A stretch of DNA of 64,000 nucleotides, from NCBI RefSeq assembly GCF_000247695.1, contig NW_004624801.1, positions 2,323,660 to 2,387,659 on the forward strand, in the 5' to 3' direction. Origin of the DNA: Heterocephalus glaber. Taxonomy: Eukaryota; Chordata; Mammalia; Rodentia; Bathyergidae. The notes under the pieces were generated by a model. That model was not told the origin of the DNA. It searched no databases and was given only the letters and a program-made list of their open reading frames with translations. The position numbers and the translations under genes are program-made. Below are positions 56,876-64,000 of the stretch, piece by piece; within the stretch, counting starts at the first letter, position 1, and each line of letters starts with the position of its first letter.

Positions 56876-57174
56876 TGGGGGGAGGTGCGGAAGGGAAGGA
56901 AGAAGAGGGGGAAAAAGTTGGAGATTAATAAAAGTAATTACTCAGGAATGGGGGCAAGAGAATGCTTGGAAACATTGGTAGGATCAAGGGTTCTTATAGC
57001 ATCTTGATTTCTCTAACAGGTGAAAAACCTGTTTAAAATATAAAGATCTTACCAAGTTCCTGAACAGCCAGGTTTAAAAACAGGGTCCAGGGAGCAGCCA
57101 GCATACTATAGCCCAGAAACCAAGACTACCTCATTGCCTATATATATATTTTTTCTTCCTTTTAATAAACTTTT

Positions 57175-57325
57175 AATTTTATTTAATTTTTTTTGGAGAC
57201 AGGGTCTCATTATGTAACTCAGACTGGCCTTGAACTCACTATGTAGCCCAAGCTGGCCTCGTGATGATCTTCCTGCCTCAGCCTCCCAAGTGCTGGGATT
57301 ACAGGCATGAGCCACCACCCCTGGC
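57175..57325 (-). mobile_element. B1 SINE, reverse orientation
   Basis: TTTTGGAGACAGGGTCTC, CAGACTGGCCTTGAACTC, CCTCAGCCTCCCAAGTGC and GGGATTACAGGCATGAGCC. The duplication TAAACTTTT lies at 57166-57174 and 57326-57334. The 70-codon reverse frame here is the usual translation of a B1/Alu-like sequence. Confidence 0.9.
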
Positions 57326-57334
57326 TAAACTTTT

Positions 57335-60045
57335 TATCTTAGGACAGTTTTAGATTTTCAAAATTATTGAGAAAATAGTACAGACATTTCTTATATACCC
57401 CGCACCTAGTTTCCCCTATTGGTAACATTTTGAATGGTAGTGGTGCTTTTGTCAAAATTAATGAATAAATATAGATACATGATTATCAGCTGAAGTCCTC
57501 ACTTGATTGATATTTTTCTTAGTTTCCATCTAACATCCTTTTCCTGGTGCAGAACCCCACCTGGGACGGATACCATGTTACATTTAGATACCATGTCTCC
57601 TTCGTGATAATTCCTCAGACATTTCTTTCTTTTTCCTTTTCTTTCTTTCTTTGGATGACCCCAAAAGTTTATAGATACACATCTCAAGCATTTTGCTGAC
57701 TGTTCCTCAGCTAGCATTTGTCCGATTTTCTCCCAAGATTTAGACTAAAATAATGTATTTGGGGAAGGAAGACCACAGTTGAAAATATGTTCTCATATTC
57801 TATCAAGAATGATATAATTTATCATTGCTGATGTTACCTTGGATTACCTGACTGAAGGTACTCTGCCAGTTTTGCTACCATAAATTGCTCCTTTTCTCTC
57901 TCTCTTTTTGTACTTCAGTCTTTGAAAGAAAGATACTGCATGCAGCCCTATACCTAAGAAGCAGAAGTCATGTTCCAACTTCTTAACGGTGGAGTGTCTA
58001 GATAAGTTATTTCTAGTTCTTCTGCACAGAAAATTTGTGTCCTCTCCTCCCTTTACTAGTATCATTATGAACCCATGGGTATTGATTTCATGCTTTGAGT
58101 TATGTACAATATGGTTCTATCCATTTTCTTGCCAAGATCAGTTGTTACCAATGGGAGCTCTTGCAGCTGGTTCAGTGTTTCATTAACACATCCTCATGAT
58201 TAAAGAGGAGTTTTGTTTAACTTTGCCTTTTGTTTTGTGTTTTGAGCATTTTCCTTTGTTTTGTCTGTTGTTGCTCTGAGCACTTTTCTACTTCCTAATA
58301 CCACAAGATGCTTCAGGCTCATTTTGGCTCTTTCTGCTCCAGTAGAAGTTGTCTCTCCAGGTCCTTCCTCCTGGCAATGGCTTCAGGAATCAGACCTGGG
58401 CACTAATATGTTCATTGTTACTGGGATGTCACTTGTATGGAGCAAGGACATAAATGTATATATATATTAACTCTCACATATACACAAATCTACGATTGTT
58501 TCTATATGCAATCATCTATTTCCACGTTAAGCTAAATGTAAGTTCACACTACGCCTCCAACTCTAACCCCTGACAACATGGATCATCCTTGGCCCTTTTC
58601 CTGCTTATCTGTCATCTCCCACTCCTGGCTGCTGTTATCCTCTATCCATTTGCCTAATTGTCCAATTGCAGCACACAGGGTAACTGCTTCAGAATGCTAC
58701 ACTAGGTCCCTGTGGGGGGAAAAAACTGCCAACATAGCTATAGCTCCTTTTGCTTTTAGTCTTACAGGCTCCACTGGTTTGCAAAGTCACTGGGTTAGTA
58801 TTTTATTCTCTAGCCTCATTCATTCATGTTCTTTCATACATTTGTAATATATTTAGGTCTGTTTCTTACACTGTACCTTGGAATCCTTCAAAGTCTCAAA
58901 TAATTTTTCAATAAGTTGCAAACATTGGGGGCCGGGGATTTAGCTCAGTGGTTCTGCTGCCTGCCTTGCAAGCCCAAGGTCCTGAGTTCTAGCCCCAGTA
59001 CTGCAAAAAAAAAATGTTGTATACATTAAGGCTAACTTTTAGTGCTACAAAGGTCTATGGGTTCTGACAAATGCTTGTGCTTTATCTCATCATCACAGTG
59101 ATACACAGGACAGTTTCACTACCCTAAAGAATTCTGTTTCACTTATTCAACTCTCTTTGTTCTCCAAACATCCAGCAAACCCTGACGAGTTTACTATCTC
59201 TAAAGTTTTGCCTTTTCCAGAATGTCATATAGGTGGAGTTTAAACTGTGCCATTCTTTCCATACTTGTGTTTAACAATATGTATTTAAGATCCATCCATG
59301 TTTTCGATTGCTTGATGGCACCTTTCTTTTTACCGTTGAGTAATATTTTACTGTACCACAATTTCCATTCACATACTGAGGGATTCTTTGGTTACTTCCA
59401 GGTTTTAGTGATTATGACTAAAACTGCCACACACATGTAGATTTCTGTGTAGATATATGTTCTCAAACCAGTTGGGCAAATGAGAGTATCGTTTCAGGGT
59501 AAGGCAATGTTCATAGGTTAAGACTATGTTTGGTTTTATAAAAGACTGTCATGTTGTCCTCCAAAGTGGCTGTACCATTTTGCATGTCCATGAGTAATGA
59601 ATGAGAGTTCTATGTCCTTGCCAAAAATCAGTATTGCTAGTTTTGGGATTCTAGCCATTTTACTAAGAGTACTGTGGAATTTCATTGTTTCATTTAAAAT
59701 TCCCTACTGACAAATGATAGAGAGCATCTTTTCATATGTTGGTTGCCATCTATACGGTTTTCTTGGTAAGGAACTGATCATATCTTTTATCCACTTTTTA
59801 ATTAGTCCTCTGCTTCTGTTATTCTTCAACAATCAGTTGCCTATTCTAAGGCATTGACTCTTCATAAAACCTAGAATTAGTTTATCAATATCTACAAAAT
59901 AGCTGGCTGAGATTCAAACTGGGACTGTGGTGAATAGACAGACTGAGGAAGAATTGACAACTAAACAACATTGAGTCTTCAAATCCATAAACACGAAATG
60001 TCTCTCCACTAATTCAAATCTTTGACATTTTTATATCAGTGTTTT
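57335..60045 (-). mobile_element. L1M (L1ME-like) 3' half, reverse, about 2.7 kb
   Basis: The 3' untranslated part comes first on the + strand: GAGAAAATAGTACAGAC, CACCTAGTTTCCCCTATTGG, CACAAGATGCTTCAGGCTC and GACCTGGGCACTAATATG. Terminal ORF2-like antisense sequence follows (ATCCATCCATGTTTTCG, CTCCAAAGTGGCTGTACC, TTGAGTCTTCAAATCC, TTTTGTAGTTTTC near 60040). It is heavily mutated with no intact frame. The ID at 58927-59013 splits it. Confidence 0.75.
58927..59013 (+). mobile_element. ID-type SINE, + orientation
   Basis: GGCCGGGGATTTAGCTCAGTGG and GAGTTCTAGCCCCAGTAC with an A10 tail. The imperfect 12-bp target duplication (10/12) is GTTGCAAACATT at 58915-58926 and GTTGTATACATT at 59016-59027. 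Confidence 0.9.
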
Positions 60046-60059
60046 GTAGTTTTCCTGCC

Positions 60060-60232
60060 TGTTTTTTAAATAAGTTTTATTGGTTCATAGCCATGCTCTT
60101 TCATTTATATGTGATCTCTTGTTGCTTTCACATTGTAATGCCAGAGTTCAGTGGTTACAATCAAAGCCATGTGACTCTCAAAGCCTAAAATACTTATTAT
60201 CTAGCCCTTCACAGAAAGTTTGCTGACTCTGA
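60060..60232 (+). mobile_element. hAT-type non-autonomous DNA transposon fragment, name uncertain
   Basis: AAGTTTTATTGGTTCATAGCC, GCCAGAGTTCAGTGGTTAC, AAAGCCTAAAATACTTATTATC and CCCTTCACAGAAAGTTTGCTGAC match a common mammalian hAT element ending in ..AAAAGTTTGCCGAC. Family name not certain. Confidence 0.65.
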
Positions 60233-60234
60233 TT

Positions 60235-61475
60235 GAGACTCGAAATTGCAGAGTCACTTTGCTTCCATCCTATTTACATCCTGACCTTGGGGAAAAAAGC
60301 ATCTTCCACTCAGAAATGAGAGCCCCTTGAGCTTTGGCAATAAGTAAGAAATCCTTTGAAAGCAGTGGCTGGAGAATCCATGGGAACCTTCTTATCATCA
60401 AGGACTCATGGGCTATGTTTAAATGGTTCTTATTGGCTTGTTTATCTTCGGAGCTCAGTGCTATTAGTCTAGAAGTATCTCTGTTTCACACAGGTGGCTC
60501 TTGATAGCTATTTCATGGTTGACGTAAGGAATAACGTGTGACAGATACCCCCCATGCAAGTACTGAGGTCTGCAGAGGCTCAAAAGTTGCAGCCTTGGGT
60601 GCTGTGGTGACAAAAATGGGGATGTTTTTGAGTGAGCCACAGAGACAGCAGCAGACCTAAGAGAAGGAGGACTGGTTGTCTGACAGAGGCTACCAGATAA
60701 CACAAGCCTGGATTTCCACACTTGCCAAGGGTGGCCTTGAACTGAGTATACACCAGTGCCAATGAAATATGGAAAAGAATGCTTATTCAGCACCACAGTG
60801 TTCCAAGTCAAAGCAAAGGTCTTTATTTGCACTTCTTTTAATCCATACAACAGCTGCAAGGTGGTCTCACTGTCCCAGTTCTATAGATTTGCACACTAAA
60901 CATTGGAAAGCAAAGTAGTTCCATCAAGATCTGTTTGTTTTGAAGGAGGAGAGACAAAGTTCACTGTAATGGGTAAGGGAAACCTGGGTCCACCTCACCT
61001 TTCATACCAGCAAATAGCATGATCCGTGTGATGTGCAGCCACTTCCTGCTTTCATTCACTCTGTGTTTGTACATGCCACCTCCAGGGATCCCACAGCGAC
61101 AGCACAGACAGCAAGAAACTCGCAAACCACGTCTATGCATGCTCGTCTGTCAGTCAGTTGGTCACCCAAGGGGTGACTTCCAGCTGGGAACACAGCCCTA
61201 AAGAGCAAGCTTCACCTGTTCCTCCCCACACCCAGCCTCGTGCTGTGGGGGAGGAGCTATCACTCACATACTCCGACCCCCCAGGACAGTTAATAAATCC
61301 TAAAAATCTCACAACTACTGTACAGATTTATATACACAGGCATTGGCTGAGAGTCATTAAAAAGATCCGGAGCCTTCAAACTCTTCACTTGTTTATACAT
61401 TCGTGTATACAAGAAATTCTCCTCAGCATCAAGTTCCCACTTCCCAAGTAACCACCTTAAAAAAAAGAACATTTT
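60235..61475. other. Non-coding stretch with a possible MIR
   Basis: A weak reverse MIR lies at about 60820-60960 (CTTTATTTGCACTTCTTTTAATCC as two blocks). The 131-codon reverse frame at 60464-60859 is not recognised. Confidence 0.4.
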
Positions 61476-61479
61476 ATAG

Positions 61480-61670
61480 CACTTTACTAATGTTTTGTGG
61501 CATATTTTATAGCAGGTTTACACAGCACTCACAAATACATTAGTCACTTCCATAATAATTAAGACAGGGATTATTATACCCACATACATCAAAACTTTGT
61601 ATACCAAAAGTCAGACAGACATGTTGAGTTGTCCAAGATTACACAGCCAGTAAGTCCAGGCCTGTCCACC
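61480..61670 (-). mobile_element. MIR SINE, reverse orientation
   Basis: GGGATTATTATACCCACATAC, GAGTTGTCCAAGATTACACAGCC and AGTAAGTCCAGGCC. Confidence 0.65.
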
Positions 61671-61674
61671 AGCC

Positions 61675-62535
61675 TGCAGTTTCCTTGTTTCACATCCTCA
61701 GCTTCTTCTCCTGACCCACGTGGAATCAGCTGTTCCAAAGGCACGGAGAAGGTGATGATGAAGAATCTCCCTTTCTTGTCCTGCAGTTTCCAAACTAGGC
61801 AGACTCGGGAATTCATTCCTCCCGCGTTCAGTACAATTAAGTGGCTGACACAGTCCACCGCTCAGCTGCGGAGCACTGCACTCTGCTGCTGACCCCCTCC
61901 CAGCTGGGGGTCCCCTCAGCAGGGAATGCCAAAGGCTCAGCAGCCACCTTCCAGGTACAGCAGCTGGGCCATGCTCCACAGCTGTCTCCACACAAGGCTG
62001 GGGAATGTGCTCAAACTCCAAAGCCTACTCCCTCGGCCCAGCCACAACACTCACACAAACCAGCCCCTCATTTGTCCTCTGCCACTATCTTCACACCACT
62101 GTGGCCTTTTAGCATCATCTGACCAGAAATGGACCACCCACTCTCAGGGGGATAAGACTGAGGGAGAGGGAAATGGGTGTGGCCTCCCTGGAAGAGCACA
62201 TGTGAAATCTCATGTTGTTTTCCTTTGATATTCAGCAGCTGTGAAATACCCAAGCCACATGGAGAAAAGATCAAGCACCTAAGGGTCAGCGACGAAGACA
62301 GGCATCTCATTACACCTTGGCCAGGGTCCTTCCCTAAGGAGGAAACATTTTGTGCTAGGCAATTTTCAAGACTATGCTCACCCCAATTCTCACTCCCAAG
62401 GGAGCAGAAGTGACGGTTGAACCTCTAGGACCACAGGAAAGCTGTGCTGCTGTGGAGGGTCGGTGTCTTTTCAAGCTTTTGCTGAAGGCCGAAGGTGCTC
62501 ACATTCTTCTCTCTCTTCGCCTGCCAACCTCTTGA
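61675..62535. other. Non-coding stretch, no gene seen
   Basis: Opposed frames near 61698-62230 (107, 93 and 100 codons) exclude one another and have no domain. Confidence 0.4.
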
Positions 62536-62539
62536 ATTC

Positions 62540-62710
62540 TTTCTGAAGGTCAGAAAAGTTAAATGGATTAAACAGGACTCAAGAACAGAGGGTCATCATA
62601 TCTTACTCACCATGGTGTCCCTGATACCAAGCGGAGTGTCTGGCACACAGCAGGCAGCCAATACATCTTTACTGAAGGATGTATCAATGTCTCCATCCTG
62701 GAACTAAGTC
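62540..62710 (+). mobile_element. L2 LINE 3' end
   Basis: GTCCCTGATACCAAGCGGAG, TGTCTGGCACACAGCAGGC and CCAATACATCTTTACTGAAGG. Confidence 0.6.
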
Positions 62711-62714
62711 CATG

Positions 62715-63866
62715 ACATTAAGACCCAGCAAGATCACTCCATTCCAGTGGGCACTGTACCTGTGATCCTGGGCACTTCTTCTTGATGCATTAGCTTGAGC
62801 CTACGTGGAGTAGCAGACAACTAGATAGCAGGAAGAATGTCATGAGGCACATTGAAGGGCAGAAGATGAGCAAGCACAGAGCTCAGAGCTTCATACTACC
62901 CAGAACAGAAGCACCGACACACAGATGCATTAAAGATGGTCTAACCTAGGAGATCAATTTTGAGTCAATTGGAAACAGGCAATTGATTCTGTGACTGAAG
63001 AGTCAAAAGTTGTTGATTGATTTAAAGAAATCAATCTGTGGAAAGCTCAGAGGTAACAGAGTAAATTCCTGCCCAAGAGGAAGAATTATTCCCAGTGCCT
63101 TATTTTTCCCAGAGGGGAAGTAGCAGCACTGCTCCTCCTCTTCTTTCCTCCTCTGCCTGGCTTTCCCCTCTGGCTTTAACTTCTTCCTGCACTGGTTCAG
63201 GAGACCATAAAGACCAAACTTCCGGCACCCTCTTCCCCTGCCCCACCCTAAATTTACTTAAAGATGTACATATGAATCTGCAGAGAGACGGACCTCCGTC
63301 CCAAGATTGAGCAGAGCTACTGCAGCTGCAAAGTTATAAGCCCATAAATAAAGTTTATGGTTAAACTGGCCTGACCTGGCTTTGCCCTTAGGTACAGAAG
63401 CAGTATCTTGTCATTAGTATGCAGAATACATCACTCTAAAGTCTGCTCATTTGTTCTCAAGCCACTGTGCTCTATAAATCTTTCGGAAAGGGTGAGGCAG
63501 AGAGGGGGGAGCCCAAGTGAGGGGCAGACAGAAAACGGGTCAACAGAGGGAAGGGAAGGGGCTGGCAGGGAAGTTTCTCTACTGAAGCCCAACAGGCGGC
63601 TCCTAAGTCCTACTGCCTGGTGGAGGGGAAAGTCTCAAGTCATAGAAAATAAACCACTCTGCTTCTCCAGGAGTAGGCGAAGAGGAAGGAGGCAATGGGA
63701 CACAACATCTAATTTGAAAGACCAGAACTTTTTTGTAGCCCTTCAAGTTCCAAGTGGTCTGTTATATTTTGCTTAAGTGGCTAAGCCTCCTTACCCTGCC
63801 CAGTTTCTTTGTTGCTTAGTTCTGCATTTGTCTTATTGAGTTTTGATGGGTTTGTTTCTTTTTCAG
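62715..63866. other. Probable intron leading to the edge exon
   Basis: No exon of its own. The last 65 bases are pyrimidine-rich (TTTGTTTCTTTTTCAG) and form the acceptor of the next feature. The 122-codon frame at 63408 ends at 63776, upstream of that acceptor, and is not in continuity with it. Confidence 0.45.
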
Positions 63867-63987
63867 CCTAAGCAGAGGACTGTACAATATTTTGTTCACA
63901 CAAAGCACAGGGATCTGTTCAAGAAGCCAAAGGAGAGTCCAAGCATCTCCATGCATGACGAGCCAGTGAGCATCAGAAAGAAACAAG
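63867..63987 (+). CDS. Internal coding exon of an unidentified gene
   Basis: A pyrimidine tract ending TTTCTTTTTCAG meets the exon at 63867, and CAAG|GTGAGG closes it after 63987. The length is 121 bp. Frame 1 from the first base is open for 40 codons plus one base, beginning PKQRTVQYFVHTKHRDLF and ending SIRKKQ. The other two frames are stopped: frame 3 immediately by TAA and frame 2 by a TGA near the end. This implies phase 0 at the acceptor and phase 1 at the donor. The product is basic (many K and R) and hydrophilic, with no membrane segment or catalytic motif, and I do not recognise the family. An in-frame ATG at 63951 has a weak Kozak context, so I do not take it as the start. The rest of the gene lies outside or far upstream. 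Confidence 0.65.
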
Positions 63988-64000
63988 GTGAGGGCCCTCA

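Larger units (their letters stand above)
56375..57085 (+). mobile_element. L1M 3' remnant, split by two SINEs
   Basis: CATTTGTAACAGCAAAGAGG, AGTGCCTGTCTGTCAGAG, AAAGATCTCTAGGACCTATG, GCAAAAAGCAGAAGAGC and GTGTAAGAAAAAAGGG are in sense L1M order. SINEs at 56500-56574 and 56750-56875 interrupt it. Confidence 0.7.

Noticed and set aside
57106..57318. 70-codon reverse frame resembling a protein start (VAHACNPST)
   Set aside because: This is the standard read-through of a B1/Alu-type SINE, not a gene.
1..64000. CRISPR arrays, operons, phage or bacterial genes
   Set aside because: No such structures; all repeats are vertebrate SINE, LINE, LTR, DNA transposon or simple repeats.

Overview
The window reads as repeat-rich, non-coding mammalian DNA from a rodent. 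Three SINE types support this. There are about 15 copies of a tRNA-derived ID-type SINE (A/B boxes GGGGATTTAGCTCAGTGG and GAGTTCGATCCCCGGTACC, followed by an A-rich tail). There are 7SL-derived B1 monomers. There are also B1-dID-like dimers. No B2 element is visible, so mouse or rat is unlikely. The form of the ID family makes me favour a hystricomorph (guinea-pig/mole-rat side) or another non-murid rodent, but that is a tentative call. Older mammalian repeats (MIR, L2, L1M, MER20, MER5A, MLT1, mariner) fill much of the rest.

Only one protein-coding piece is supportable: a 121-bp internal exon at 63,867-63,987, at the extreme right edge, on the + strand. It has a strong acceptor and donor and only one open frame (40 codons plus 1 base). 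The rest is then most simply a long intron or the upstream flank of that gene. None of the long ATG-started frames elsewhere (up to 207 codons) shows a protein family, splice context or codon pattern that I trust; several lie inside L2, L1, B1 or ID repeats.

Layout: 0-6 kb holds MER20, a (TAG)n run, an MLT1 LTR, a strong G-quadruplex motif and MIR. 6-21 kb has ID insertions, microsatellites, a Z-DNA-type tract at 10.9 kb, L2 around 13.4-14.3 kb, a 159-bp pure polypurine tract at 14.5 kb, and an inverted ETS-site hairpin at 17.26 kb. 20-27 kb has B1/ID dimers, an L1M remnant, an L2 split by a young ID, octamer (POU) motifs at 24.1 and 24.7 kb, and a head-to-head SINE pair at 26.5-26.8 kb. 27-33 kb is mostly unique sequence. 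33.5-34 kb is an old L1 hit by two IDs. 35.5 kb has an RFX-like X-box upstream of a TATA element. 38.4-42.2 kb holds L2, MIR and an old DNA transposon. 45.2-45.7 kb holds two opposed mariner 3' ends. 47.5-49.3 kb has an L1M and two IDs. 51.3-52.4 kb is repeat-poor and G-rich, with CCAAT boxes and paired homeodomain and forkhead palindromes, making it the best enhancer/promoter-like block. 56.2-60.2 kb is a nest of L1, MER5A, B1, ID and a hAT-type element. 60.2-64 kb leads to the exon.

I found no new gene system. The points most worth checking are the edge exon, the opposed mariner ends, and a handful of symmetrical transcription-factor-site palindromes in unique sequence.
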